Origin: Pseudomonas koreensis
GTDB lineage: Bacteria; Pseudomonadota; Gammaproteobacteria; Pseudomonadales; Pseudomonadaceae
Direction: 5' to 3'
Length of the DNA: 64,000 nucleotides
Assembly (NCBI RefSeq): GCF_012986595.1
Contig: NZ_JAAQYM010000007.1
Span: 62,001-126,000 of the forward strand
The position numbers and the translations under genes were made by a program. Under the pieces are notes generated by a model. It saw only the letters and a program-made list of their open reading frames with translations, ran no database searches and had not been told where the DNA came from. Below are positions 15,618 through 23,848 of this stretch, in pieces (the first letter of the stretch is position 1; each line of letters opens with the position of its first letter).

Positions 15618-16697
15618 GTGAACCTGCGTGCGCTGAGCCTCGCCGCACTGTGTCTGCTGGCGGGCTGCGCCTCTTCGGCCCGGGCCCCGGTGGCGCCGCC
15701 GGTCGTGGTGGTGTCGCCGGCGACCTGGCAACAGATCGACCGCGACATCGTCAGCGCCTCGCAACAGTCCACCGAGCAGGTCAAGGTATTTGCCCGTGGC
15801 TCGATGGAACATTGGCGCACTCGCGTCTATCAGCAAACTGAAGAAAATTTCATCCCGTGGTTCAGCAGCTACTGGACCCAGGAATGGCTGTCGATGAAGG
15901 TCAGTTGGTACACGATCAACGCCGGCGGCGAGCAGGATGCGTCGGCCAAGCGTCTGGCGAGCTATCTGCTTGAGCAATATCAGGAAAGGGTGTTGGCGCC
16001 GGTGGCGGTGGAGATTGATCCGGACGCGATTCTCGGCCAGGCCACGGCGTTTTATGCGCAACTGATGGCGCAGCAGATGCCGCTCATCGCCCAGCGTTAC
16101 GGCGTGCCGCTGGCTCAGCTTAACGGGCGTCTGCAAAAGGTTCCGGCCATCGCCCTCGGGCCGCCGCCGGCGCGGGATGCGTCGCTGTATCAGATCATCA
16201 GCACCGAACCGCTGAACACCTTGCCGGCGTACGCCGCGCTGATCGACAAGATCCACACCGAGGGCGGCAGCAAGGGGATCGCCTCGACCGACGCCGGCAT
16301 GGCCCCGGTGGCCAAACGCGCCAGTCAGCGGATGGAAGCGGAAATGGCCCCGCGCGGCGCGGCCAGTGCCGTGGCGGCTGCGGCGGGCAAGCTGGTCGGC
16401 GGGGTGATCTCGATCGGCGTGGCGGGCATCCGCGCGATCCTCCAGGCCAATGACCGGCCCGACAGCGAAGCGCTGATCCGCAGCAGCCTGGGCGGCACCT
16501 TCGACAAGGCCTGGGCGAAATTGCTGCAGAACCCGAATACCGGGGTCATGGCCGCTACGCTGCACATCGCCGGAAAGGTCGAAGGCCGTCTCGGCGGGGG
16601 CGAGCAACCGCCGGTCGGGTTGGGGGTGAATCGTGTCGAATGGCGGCCGCCGCAATCGACTACTCAGCAGATCGAACCCAACGTGCAAGGAGAGTGA
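15618..16697 (+). CDS. Predicted lipoprotein, unknown family
   Basis: A 359-residue protein starting at a GTG with AAGGA about 10 bases upstream. The N-terminus is a lipoprotein signal (LRALSLAALCLLAGCASS), with the lipidated Cys near residue 17. The mature part has a long helical segment (TWQQIDRDIVSASQQSTEQVKVFARGSMEHW), a Trp-rich region (FIPWFSSYWTQEWLSMKVSWY), and an Ala/Gly-rich hydrophobic stretch (AVAAAAGKLVGGVISIGVAGI) that could insert into a membrane. I do not recognise the family. The next gene starts 2 bases after its stop, so the two are probably co-transcribed. Confidence 0.75.
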   Translation: MNLRALSLAALCLLAGCASSARAPVAPPVVVVSPATWQQIDRDIVSASQQSTEQVKVFARGSMEHWRTRVYQQTEENFIPWFSSYWTQEWLSMKVSWYTINAGGEQDASAKRLASYLLEQYQERVLAPVAVEIDPDAILGQATAFYAQLMAQQMPLIAQRYGVPLAQLNGRLQKVPAIALGPPPARDASLYQIISTEPLNTLPAYAALIDKIHTEGGSKGIASTDAGMAPVAKRASQRMEAEMAPRGAASAVAAAAGKLVGGVISIGVAGIRAILQANDRPDSEALIRSSLGGTFDKAWAKLLQNPNTGVMAATLHIAGKVEGRLGGGEQPPVGLGVNRVEWRPPQSTTQQIEPNVQGE

Positions 16698-16699
16698 TC

Positions 16700-17053
16700 A
16701 TGGCTTACATCGATATTTTTGTGGCACCCGTGCCGAATGCCAATCGCGAACAGTACAAAAAACACTGTGAGATCGCCGCCAGGTTGTTCAAGGAGTACGG
16801 TGCAAAGGATGTGGTTCAGTGCTGGGGCGATGACGTGCCGGACGGCAAAGTGACGTCCTTCCCGATGGCGGTAAAACTCAAGGAGGGCGAGACGGTTTCG
16901 TCCGGCTGGCTGATCTGGCCAGACAAGGCCACCCGCGATGCCGGCATGGCCAAAATGATGGAAGACCCGCGCATGCAGCCGGACGTCAACCCGATGGGGT
17001 TTGATGGTCAGCGCATGATCTTTGGTGGCTTCAAGAACATTCTTGAAGCCTGA
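16700..17053 (+). CDS. DUF1428 family protein
   Basis: A 117-residue protein of the DUF1428 family, related to dimeric alpha/beta-barrel (YciI/ABM-like) folds. Typical features are the start MAYIDIFVAPVP, YKKHCEIAARLFKEYGA, QCWGDDVPDGKVTSFPMAV, and the conserved end MPFDGQRMIFGGF-like segment (here MGFDGQRMIFGGF). AAGGAG precedes the ATG by 7 bases. It starts 2 bases after the lipoprotein stop and probably shares its transcript, although no functional link is obvious. Biochemical function is unknown for the family. Confidence 0.9.
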   Translation: MAYIDIFVAPVPNANREQYKKHCEIAARLFKEYGAKDVVQCWGDDVPDGKVTSFPMAVKLKEGETVSSGWLIWPDKATRDAGMAKMMEDPRMQPDVNPMGFDGQRMIFGGFKNILEA

Positions 17054-17070
17054 TGCCTGCACAAATCTCT

Positions 17071-17160
17071 TGTAGGAGTGAGCCTGCTCGCGATGGCGTC
17101 TGCTGGTTCAAAACCTGAGTGCCAGACCCACCGCCTTCGCGAGCAGGCTCACTCCTACAG
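17071..17160. repeat. REP pair, family A (TGTAGGAGTGAGCCTGCTCGCGA)
   Basis: Inverted arms at 17071-17094 and about 17135-17160 lie between two convergent genes. Confidence 0.9.
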
Positions 17161-17169
17161 GTACTGTGC

Positions 17170-17364
17170 TCAATCGGCTGAGGGGGTGATCCGGCAGCCC
17201 TTGCGGTTGCGAATCTGCTCGTCCGTCGGCCGTTCGCGGACGAATTCGAAACGCGGTTCTCCTTCGCTGTAATGCACCAGCCAGCCCCATTCCAGCTCGG
17301 TTTCATCCTGCCCGGGGTTGGGTGGTCTGGCCCACCACGGTTCTTTGCTGAGGATCTCGCGCAT
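17170..17364 (-). CDS. Small tryptophan-rich hypothetical protein (64 residues)
   Basis: A 64-residue soluble protein with GGAGG upstream of the ATG at 17364. It contains KEPWWARPPNPGQDETELEW and WLVHYSEGEPRFEFVRERPTDEQI. No cysteines other than one near the end (KGCRITPSAD) and no membrane segment are present. I recognise no named domain. It is divergent from thpR, with about 105 bases between the starts. Confidence 0.65.
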   Translation of the reverse strand: MREILSKEPWWARPPNPGQDETELEWGWLVHYSEGEPRFEFVRERPTDEQIRNRKGCRITPSAD

Positions 17365-17469
17365 GGCGGCCTCCGGTTCGATGGCAATCCTTGAACTATA
17401 GCCGGGTGCTGCGAGTCGTCAGGGAAGGCTGTGTAGAATCGGCCGATCGACGAGCGAAGGAGCAGGGCC

Positions 17470-18009
17470 ATGACCGATGATGCGCGCAGGGATGAACCGT
17501 TCAAGCGACTGTTTTTCGCCCTCGACTGCCCGCCACCCCAACGCAAGGCCATTGCTCAGTGGCGCGGCGATCTGCGGCTGCGCACCGGCAAGCCGGTGCC
17601 GGCGGATAACTTTCACCTGACGCTGCTGTTTCTCGGTGCCGTGCCGCTGGCGCAGATCAATGAAGTCTGCGAGGCCGCGAGCAACGTGCGCACGCCGGGT
17701 GAAACGTTAAGGATTGCGCTGGATCGCCTGCAGGTCTGGCATCGGGCCGGGATCCTGTCCCTGGCACCCGAGCAGGCGCCGCCGGCGTTGTTGCGCCTGG
17801 TGTATGCGCTGGAACAGGCGATGCTGCCGTTCGGCTTCGAAGCGTCGCCGCGCGAATTTCGCCCGCACCTGACCCTGGCCCGGGACTACCGCGCAGCGGA
17901 GCCGGAATCCGCCACACCGGCGGAATTCTTCCTGCGCGCTGAACGCTTTGCCTTGTTCGAATCGCACAAGGGGCACTATCGGATTCTGCAGGATTGGCCG
18001 CTGAACTGA
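17470..18009 (+). CDS. thpR: RNA 2',3'-cyclic phosphodiesterase (LigT/ThpR)
   Basis: A 179-residue member of the 2H phosphoesterase family. Both catalytic HxTx motifs are present: His49 in NFHLTLLFLG and His133 in FRPHLTLARDY. The N-terminal RLFFALDCPP is also typical. The family hydrolyses 2',3'-cyclic phosphates on RNA and can act as an RNA ligase in vitro. A good ribosome-binding site (GAAGGAG) precedes the ATG. It has normal family length. Confidence 0.93.
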   Translation: MTDDARRDEPFKRLFFALDCPPPQRKAIAQWRGDLRLRTGKPVPADNFHLTLLFLGAVPLAQINEVCEAASNVRTPGETLRIALDRLQVWHRAGILSLAPEQAPPALLRLVYALEQAMLPFGFEASPREFRPHLTLARDYRAAEPESATPAEFFLRAERFALFESHKGHYRILQDWPLN

Positions 18010-18014
18010 GCGCA

Positions 18015-18040
18015 CAAAAAAAGGCGCCCGAGGGCGCCTG
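18015..18040 (-). terminator. Rho-independent terminator reading the minus strand
   Basis: AGGCGCCC and GGGCGCCT form an 8-bp stem with a 2-base gap; on the minus strand it is followed by seven T. It should end transcription arriving from the polyamine transporter genes, although a REP pair lies between it and the last stop codon. Confidence 0.75.
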
Positions 18041-18135
18041 AAATTCACCTGAGCCGAGGGAGCCAGGTGAGGCCGTTCATTGCAGGGTGCAGCGGTGGTA
18101 AGGCGCTGCGTGAACGGGAAACCTATGCCACATTC

Positions 18136-18224
18136 CCCTGTAGGAGCTGCCGAAGGCTGCGATCTTTTGATCTTGCGTCTAAAAACAAAGTCAAAAGATC
18201 GCAGCCTTCGGCAGCTCCTACAGG
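18136..18224. repeat. REP pair, family B
   Basis: CTGTAGGAGCTGCCGAAGG faces CCTTCGGCAGCTCCTACAG, with inner GATCTTTTGATC / TCAAAAGATC arms. Confidence 0.9.
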
Positions 18225-18261
18225 ATCAGAGGTGTATTCAATATTAGGGTATTCGGTATTT

Positions 18262-19359
18262 TTACTTACCGAGCTTCACCCGGGTCCAGCCACGGGTCAT
18301 GATCCGCTGCGTGGCAATCGGCTGATCCGGCACTGCGTACAGCGTCGCCATCACCGCTTGCGACGGGTACGAGCCCGGATCGTTGCGGATCGCTTCGTCC
18401 ACCAGCGGTGTCGCCGCCGAGTTGGCGTTGCTGTAGCCGTTGCTGTTGGTGATCTCGGCAATGATGTCCGGGCGCATCAGGAAGTTCATGAACCGGTAGG
18501 CGTTGTCGACGTTGGCTGCATCGCGCGGGATGGCGACCATGTCGTAGAAACTGCCGGCACCTTCCTTCGGAATGCTGTAATCGATCTGCACTTTGTTGCC
18601 GGCTTCCACGGCGCGGGCCTTGGCCTGCAGCACGTCACCGGAATAACCGACCGCCACGCAGATGTTGCCGTTGGCCAGGTCCGAGATGTACTTCGAGGAA
18701 TGGAAGTACGCCACGTACGGGCGGATCTTCATGAACAGCGCCTCGGCTTCGAGGATGTGCGCCTTGTCCTTGTCGTTCACCGGATAGCCCAGATAGTGCA
18801 GGGCGGCCGGGATCATTTCGGTCGGCGAGTCGAGAAAGCTGATGCCGCAGGCTTTGAGTTTTTCCGCGTTTTCCGGCTTGAACAGCAAGTCCCAGGAGTT
18901 GGTCGGGGCATTGGCGCCGAGCACTTCCTTGACCTTGGCCGGGTTGAAACCGATGCCGATCGAGCCCCACATGTACGGGAACGCGTGAGCGTTGTCCGGG
19001 TCACTGGCGGAGGCGTTTTTCAGCAGCACCGGGTTGAGATTCTTCCAGTTCGACAGCTTCGATTTGTCGAGCGGCTGATAGACCCCGGCCTTGATCTGCT
19101 TGGCCAGGAAGCTGTTGGACGGCACGACAATGTCGTAACCGGATTTGCCCGCCAGCAAACGCGCCTCAAGGGTCTCGTTGCTGTCGAACACGTCGTAGGT
19201 CACCTGGATGCCGGTCTCGTCTTCGAACTTCTTGACGGTGTCCGGCGCGATGTAATCGGACCAGTTGTAAACACGCAGCACCTTGTCGTTGGCCTGGACG
19301 CCCGTGGCGATTGCGCCCATTAAGGACAGTGTCAGCAGAGTCCTGCCAAACATTTTCAT
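18262..19359 (-). CDS. potF: Polyamine ABC transporter, periplasmic binding protein (PotF/SpuD-like)
   Basis: A 365-residue periplasmic solute-binding protein for putrescine/spermidine. A signal peptide (MKMFGRTLLTLSLMGAIATGVQA) is followed by the family start DKVLRVYNWSDYIAPDT, then AGKSGYDIVVPSN, PYMWGSIGIGFN, VAVGYSGDVLQA and the C-terminal ATQRIMTRGWTRVK. The ATG at 19359 has GGAG upstream; an A-rich AATAAAAA tract lies just before that. It is the last gene of the minus-strand transporter set and is separated from potI by a family C REP pair, a usual position for differential mRNA stability of the binding protein. Confidence 0.95.
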   Translation of the reverse strand: MKMFGRTLLTLSLMGAIATGVQANDKVLRVYNWSDYIAPDTVKKFEDETGIQVTYDVFDSNETLEARLLAGKSGYDIVVPSNSFLAKQIKAGVYQPLDKSKLSNWKNLNPVLLKNASASDPDNAHAFPYMWGSIGIGFNPAKVKEVLGANAPTNSWDLLFKPENAEKLKACGISFLDSPTEMIPAALHYLGYPVNDKDKAHILEAEALFMKIRPYVAYFHSSKYISDLANGNICVAVGYSGDVLQAKARAVEAGNKVQIDYSIPKEGAGSFYDMVAIPRDAANVDNAYRFMNFLMRPDIIAEITNSNGYSNANSAATPLVDEAIRNDPGSYPSQAVMATLYAVPDQPIATQRIMTRGWTRVKLGK

Positions 19360-19418
19360 CGGTACAACTCCATTCTTTTTATTCAAAAACACAACACAAA
19401 ACCTGATGTACACACAGC

Positions 19419-19516
19419 TCTGTGGCGAGGGAGCTTGCTCCCGCTTGAGCGCGCAGCGCTCACAAGCTTTTGGGTCTGCTGCGCAGCCCAGCGGGAGCAA
19501 GCTCCCTCGCCACAAG
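19419..19516. repeat. REP pair, family C (TGTGGCGAGGGAGCTTGCTCCCGC)
   Basis: TGTGGCGAGGGAGCTTGCTCCCGC faces GCGGGAGCAAGCTCCCTCGCCACA inside the pot operon, between potI and potF. Confidence 0.9.
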
Positions 19517-19528
19517 AGCAATCTTGCG

Positions 19529-20404
19529 TTAAGCAGTCGCTGCAGCTCTTTGCGGCTGCCACGACTCATTCGCCGTCTGATCCATCGCTTCCTGGATCGC
19601 CTTCTTGCGGTTGGCTTCTGCCTTGCGGCCGAAGTACCAGACCAGGAAGGTCACCAGCGACACCGCCAGCAGAATCAGGCTCGCCACGGCGTTGATCTCA
19701 GGCTTCACGCCCAGACGCACCGCGGAGAACACTTCCATCGGCAGCGTGGTCGAGCCCGGGCCGGAAACGAAGCTCGCCAGCACCAGGTCATCCAGCGACA
19801 GGGCGAACGACATCATCCCGCCCGCTGCCAGCGACGGCGCGATCATTGGAATGGTGATCAGGAAAAACACCTTGAACGGCTTGGCCCCCAGATCCATCGC
19901 GGCTTCTTCGATCGACAGATCCAGTTCACGCAGGCGGGCGGAGACTACCACCGCCACATAAGCGGCACAAAACGTGGTGTGGGCGATCCAGATGGTGACG
20001 ATGCCACGCTCCTGCGGCCAGCCGATCAGTTGCGCCATCGCCACGAACAGCAGCAGCAGCGACAGACCGGTGATCACTTCCGGCATCACCAACGGCGCGG
20101 TGACCAGACCACCGAACAGCGTGCGCCCCTTGAAGCGCGTCACCCGGGTCAGAACGAAGGCGGCGAGGGTGCCCAGTGCAACGGCGGCAATCGCGGTGTA
20201 GCAGGCGATTTCCAGCGAGCGCACCACCGAGCCCATCAGTTGCGTGTTGTCGAGCAGCCCGACATACCACTTCACCGACCAGCCGCCCCACACCGTCACC
20301 AGTTTCGAGGCGTTGAACGAGTAGATCACCAGGATCAGCATCGGCAGATAAATGAACATCAGGCCGAAGATCAACATGAACTTGGAAAAACCGAAGCGTT
20401 TCAT
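19529..20404 (-). CDS. potI: Polyamine ABC transporter, inner-membrane subunit (PotI-like)
   Basis: A 291-residue permease with about six membrane helices. The first is LIFGLMFIYLPMLILVIYSFNAS, and the cytoplasmic EAA loop that contacts the ATPase is EEAAMDLGAKPFKVFFLITIPMI. FALSLDDLVLASFVSGPGSTTLP is typical of the PotC/PotI subfamily. The C-terminus is a polar tail (RKAEANRKKAIQ). Its start overlaps the potH stop by 4 bases, showing translational coupling. Confidence 0.95.
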   Translation of the reverse strand: MKRFGFSKFMLIFGLMFIYLPMLILVIYSFNASKLVTVWGGWSVKWYVGLLDNTQLMGSVVRSLEIACYTAIAAVALGTLAAFVLTRVTRFKGRTLFGGLVTAPLVMPEVITGLSLLLLFVAMAQLIGWPQERGIVTIWIAHTTFCAAYVAVVVSARLRELDLSIEEAAMDLGAKPFKVFFLITIPMIAPSLAAGGMMSFALSLDDLVLASFVSGPGSTTLPMEVFSAVRLGVKPEINAVASLILLAVSLVTFLVWYFGRKAEANRKKAIQEAMDQTANESWQPQRAAATA

Positions 20405-21315
20405 CCCCGTGCCTCCATCTCTTTGGCCTGGCTGCGGTTGAACAGCAGAATCGGCACAATCAGGATCAACAGCATCACCACTGCCAGGGCGGATGCCACC
20501 GGCCAGTCGCGGTTATTGAAGAACTCTTGCCACAGCACGCGACCGATCATCAGCGTCTCCGGGCCACCCAACAGTTCCGGAATCACGAACTCGCCAACCA
20601 CCGGAATGAACACCAGCATGCAGCCGGCGATGATCCCGTTCTTGGCCAGCGGCACGGTGATTTTCCAGAAGTTGTTGAAGTTGCTCGAGCCCAGATCCGA
20701 CGCTGCTTCCAGCAGGCTGCCGTCGTGCTTCACCAGGTTGGCGTACAGCGGCAGCACCATGAATGGCAGGTACGCGTAGACCACGCCGATGTACACAGCC
20801 GTGTTGGTGTTGAGGATCTCGATCGGGTGATCGGTCAGCCCCGTCCACATCAGAAATGCGTTAAGCAGGCCGTTGTTGCTGAGGATGCCCATCCACGCGT
20901 AAACGCGGATCAGGATTGCGGTCCAGGTCGGCATCATGATCAACAGCAGCAGGACGTTTTGCGCTTCCTTGCTCGCTTTGGTGATCGCATAGGCCATCGG
21001 GAAACCGATCACCAGGCACATCATCGTGCTCAGTGCCGCGACCTTCAGCGAACCGAGGTAGGCCGAAAGGTACAACTCGTCTTCGCCGAGCATGGTGTAG
21101 TTGCCGATGTTCAGCATCAGCTGGAATTTCTGTTCGGCGTAGGTGTAGATCTCCGAGTACGGCGGGATCGCCAGCGCGGCTTCCGAGAAGCTGATCTTCA
21201 TCACCAGGAAAAACGGCAGCATGAAGAACAGGAACAGCCAGATGAACGGGATGCCGATGACGAACTTTCGCCCGCTGGGCACCAGGCGCAGGAATTGCTG
21301 ATTGAAGGTTCTCAT
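20401..21315 (-). CDS. potH: Polyamine ABC transporter, inner-membrane subunit (PotH-like)
   Basis: A 304-residue permease. Membrane helices begin with FIWLFLFFMLPFFLVMKISFS, and the EAA-type loop is EAASDLGSSNFNNFWKITVPLAK. The segment LMMPTWTAILIRVYAWMGILSN is typical of PotB/PotH. The start at 21315 overlaps the potG stop (ATGA), which supports this codon over the upstream in-frame alternative at 21348. With PotI it forms the heterodimeric channel. Confidence 0.95.
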   Translation of the reverse strand: MRTFNQQFLRLVPSGRKFVIGIPFIWLFLFFMLPFFLVMKISFSEAALAIPPYSEIYTYAEQKFQLMLNIGNYTMLGEDELYLSAYLGSLKVAALSTMMCLVIGFPMAYAITKASKEAQNVLLLLIMMPTWTAILIRVYAWMGILSNNGLLNAFLMWTGLTDHPIEILNTNTAVYIGVVYAYLPFMVLPLYANLVKHDGSLLEAASDLGSSNFNNFWKITVPLAKNGIIAGCMLVFIPVVGEFVIPELLGGPETLMIGRVLWQEFFNNRDWPVASALAVVMLLILIVPILLFNRSQAKEMEARG

Positions 21316-22454
21316 GAGCGCAGTACCACGCCGCTGTCGTCTTCCCACCAGACGTAGACCTTGTCGTCCCAGGTCGGACGCGCGCCACGGCGTTCGGCGT
21401 TGGCCATGAACGACTGGACGATCTTGCCGCCGGGCAGTTCGACGTAGAACACCGAGTGCCCGCCGAGGTAAGCGATGTCATGCACCTTGCCTTCGGACCA
21501 GTTGTAGCGGACCTCGGGCTTGATCGTGCTGACGAGCATTTTTTCCGGGCGGATGGCGTAGGTGATCGACTTGTCCTGCACCGAGGTGCTGACGCCGTGG
21601 CCGACATAGATTTTCTGCTGCAGGTCCGGGCTGTGGATGATCGCGTGACCTTCCAGGTCTTCCACCACGGTGCCGTCGAAGGCGTTCACGTTGCCGATGA
21701 ATTCGCAGACCATGCGGCTGACCGGCGCTTCATAGATGTCCACCGGGCTGCCGATCTGGGCGATCCAGCCCAGGTGCATGATCGCGATGCGCTCGGCCAT
21801 GGTCATGGCCTCTTCCTGGTCGTGGGTCACCATCACGCAGGTCACGCCGACGCGCTCGATGATTTGCACCAGTTCCAGCTGCATCTGCGAACGCAGTTTC
21901 TTGTCCAGCGCGCCCATCGGCTCGTCGAGCAGCAACAGCTTCGGACGCTTGGCCAGGGAGCGGGCGAGGGCGACGCGCTGACGCTGACCGCCGGACAACT
22001 GATGGGGTTTGCGTTTGGCGTATTGGGTCATGTGCACCAGGCGCAGCATCTCTTCGACGCGGGCGTCGATTTCGCTGGCCGGCAAACGGTCCTGCTTCAA
22101 GCCGAAGGCAATGTTCTGCGCCACGGTCATGTGCGGGAACAGCGCGTAGGACTGGAACATCATGTTGATCGGCCGTTCGTACGGCGGCATGTCGGTGATG
22201 TCCACGCCGTCGAGCAGAATCCGCCCTTCAGTCGGGCGCTCGAAACCGGCGAGCATGCGCAGCAGGGTCGATTTGCCCGAACCGGAGCCACCGAGCAGGG
22301 CAAAGATTTCGCCCTGATGGATCTCCAGGGACACATCGTCCACGGCGGTGGTTTCGTCGAACTTCTTGGTGACACGGTCGACTTTCACCAGAACCTTTTT
22401 CGGTTGCTGGTGGCCTTCAAGTGCCTTCCGGTAAGTGCTGGAGGCGTTTGCCAT
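21312..22454 (-). CDS. potG: Polyamine ABC transporter, ATP-binding protein (PotG-like)
   Basis: A 380-residue ATPase. Walker A is GGSGSGKST (about residues 55-63), the signature is LSGGQRQRVALARSLA, Walker B is LLLLDEPMGALD, and the switch His is in MVTHDQEEAM. The C-terminal TOBE/OB regulatory part (YAIRPEKMLVS, then VWWEDDSGVVL) is typical of spermidine/putrescine importers. GGGAG upstream supports the ATG at 22454. It starts the potGHI-F set on the minus strand. Confidence 0.96.
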   Translation of the reverse strand: MANASSTYRKALEGHQQPKKVLVKVDRVTKKFDETTAVDDVSLEIHQGEIFALLGGSGSGKSTLLRMLAGFERPTEGRILLDGVDITDMPPYERPINMMFQSYALFPHMTVAQNIAFGLKQDRLPASEIDARVEEMLRLVHMTQYAKRKPHQLSGGQRQRVALARSLAKRPKLLLLDEPMGALDKKLRSQMQLELVQIIERVGVTCVMVTHDQEEAMTMAERIAIMHLGWIAQIGSPVDIYEAPVSRMVCEFIGNVNAFDGTVVEDLEGHAIIHSPDLQQKIYVGHGVSTSVQDKSITYAIRPEKMLVSTIKPEVRYNWSEGKVHDIAYLGGHSVFYVELPGGKIVQSFMANAERRGARPTWDDKVYVWWEDDSGVVLRS

Positions 22455-22804
22455 GTGAAACTCCCAACAGGTTTCGTTCGCTCGGCCAACGTGGCCGGGC
22501 TTAAGTGGATTGCAAGCCAGGGAAAACTGTCCTCGCCACACATGGCCTCTGTAGGAGCTGCCGAAGGCTGCGATCTTTTGATCCTGATTCTGAAAAACAA
22601 AATCAAAAGATCGCAGCCTTCGGCAGCTCCTACAGGGGATCGCATTGGCTGCGGGTTGCCCTGACCTGGTCGGCGCCGCCGTCCTGGCTGCCTGGGTCGT
22701 ACTTGTTGTTATTACGGTTTGTTGTTTTCACGGATGACGGATGCGCACACGCGCAACCGCCGACCCCGTGGGGGCAGTAAACAGTGTTGAAATCCTGGGT
22801 GGTG
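22455..22804 (-). other. Intergenic region between the amidotransferase gene and potG
   Basis: About 350 bases without a convincing gene. They contain a family B REP pair (22547-22637). Farther upstream on the minus strand there are two A-rich tracts, AACAACAA (22703-22710) and AAAACAACAAA (22718-22728), in an otherwise G+C-rich stretch. Confidence 0.5.
22547..22637. repeat. REP pair, family B
   Basis: CTGTAGGAGCTGCCGAAGG faces CCTTCGGCAGCTCCTACAG with GATCTTTTGATC inner arms. Confidence 0.9.
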
Positions 22805-23566
22805 TCAGCGCTGGTTGCGTCGCGCCGCCCGTTGCCGGCAAGCCTCACCGAACGCCTGGAAAATCTTCAGGTAGTTCGGGTTGTCCAGTACCTGCCATTC
22901 CGGGTGCCATTGCACGCCGAGGGCAAAGGTCGGGCTGTGCTCGACCGAGATCGCCTCGATCAGGCCATCCGGCGCCACGGCTTCGGCACGCAGGCCGGGC
23001 GCGAGGCGGTCGATGCCCTGGCTGTGAATCGAGTTGACCTGGAACTCGCCCGGCAACGCCAGCGCTTCGAACACGCCGCCGCCAAGCACGGTCACCGCAT
23101 GGGCCGGTGCGTACTGCACGGCCACGTCCGGACTGTCGGCTTCGCGGTGATCGAGCATGCCCGGCAACTCGTGCACCTTCTGGTGCAGGCTGCCGCCGAA
23201 GGCCACGTTCATTTCCTGGAAGCCACGGCAAATGCCGAGTACCGGAACGCCCGCCGCAATGGCTGCACGCAATAAAGGAAGGGTTGTGGCGTCCCGCGCC
23301 GGATCGTGATCCGTGCCGGGGGCGCTGGCCGGGCCTTGATAGTGGAAGGGTTCCACATTCGAGGGCGAGCCGGTCAGCAACAGACCGTCGAGTTGACCGA
23401 GCAGGTCTTCGATTTCAGTCAGTTTGCCAAGGGAAGGAATGACCACGGGAAGACCCTGAGCGCCAACGCTGACAGCACGTACGTACTTGTCGCCGCTGAT
23501 GTGATAAGGGTGCAGGCCAATCTGTTTGACGCACGCAGTAACGCCGATCAATGGCTTGAATGCCAT
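22805..23566 (-). CDS. puuD: Gamma-glutamyl-gamma-aminobutyrate hydrolase (class I amidotransferase-like, PuuD/SpuA)
   Basis: A 253-residue enzyme of peptidase family C26. The nucleophile Cys113 sits in VLGICRGFQEMN, and the other catalytic residues are His221 and Glu223 in GVQWHPEWQ. LLLTGSPSNVEP near residue 63 is also typical. In the gamma-glutamylated putrescine pathway it would release GABA and glutamate in the cytoplasm. GAGGTG precedes the start at 23566, with an A-rich AATAAAAA tract overlapping the start. It is divergent from the gamma-glutamylputrescine synthetase gene. Confidence 0.93.
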   Translation of the reverse strand: MAFKPLIGVTACVKQIGLHPYHISGDKYVRAVSVGAQGLPVVIPSLGKLTEIEDLLGQLDGLLLTGSPSNVEPFHYQGPASAPGTDHDPARDATTLPLLRAAIAAGVPVLGICRGFQEMNVAFGGSLHQKVHELPGMLDHREADSPDVAVQYAPAHAVTVLGGGVFEALALPGEFQVNSIHSQGIDRLAPGLRAEAVAPDGLIEAISVEHSPTFALGVQWHPEWQVLDNPNYLKIFQAFGEACRQRAARRNQR

Positions 23567-23573
23567 TTTTATT
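23566..23573 (-). promoter_or_regulatory. A-rich tract at the amidotransferase gene start
   Basis: The minus strand has AATAAAAA between the GAGGTG ribosome-binding site and the ATG. It fits the loose AANAANAA Hfq/Crc pattern, but A-rich leaders are common, so confidence is low. Confidence 0.25.
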
Positions 23574-23620
23574 CACCTCGAAGTTTGACACTTGAACGAG
23601 CTTTTCCGGAGCTTAGCCTC

Positions 23621-23639
23621 GTTGATTTTAATTAACAAC
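23621..23639. promoter_or_regulatory. Inverted repeat in the divergent polyamine promoter region
   Basis: GTTGATTTTAATTAACAAC is an imperfect palindrome. Its TAATTAACA half-site (23629-23637) recurs at 23824-23832, next to the synthetase gene start. A PuuR/PauR-type regulator is encoded in the same cluster, so these are candidate operators for it; no direct evidence. Confidence 0.35.
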
Positions 23640-23848
23640 TGCCATGTAAAAAATTCTAAACGCCGTTCATCAAATCTTCATGATTCCAGGCCTTGTGGCG
23701 CCTGCATTGGCACGCAAGTGTTAAAAAAAGCCCGAAAAATAAACGCTGAACGGCCAGGTGTTCGCTATTGACTTCACTTTGCCTTTCGGATTGACTGGCT
23801 CGGCGAAACAGCAGTGAACATAATAATTAACAGCTAAATAGGTGCATC

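Noticed and set aside
23707..23722. Possible sigma-54 promoter (TTGGCACG) before the synthetase gene
   Set aside because: The -12 element is TGTT instead of TTGC, so the match is too poor.
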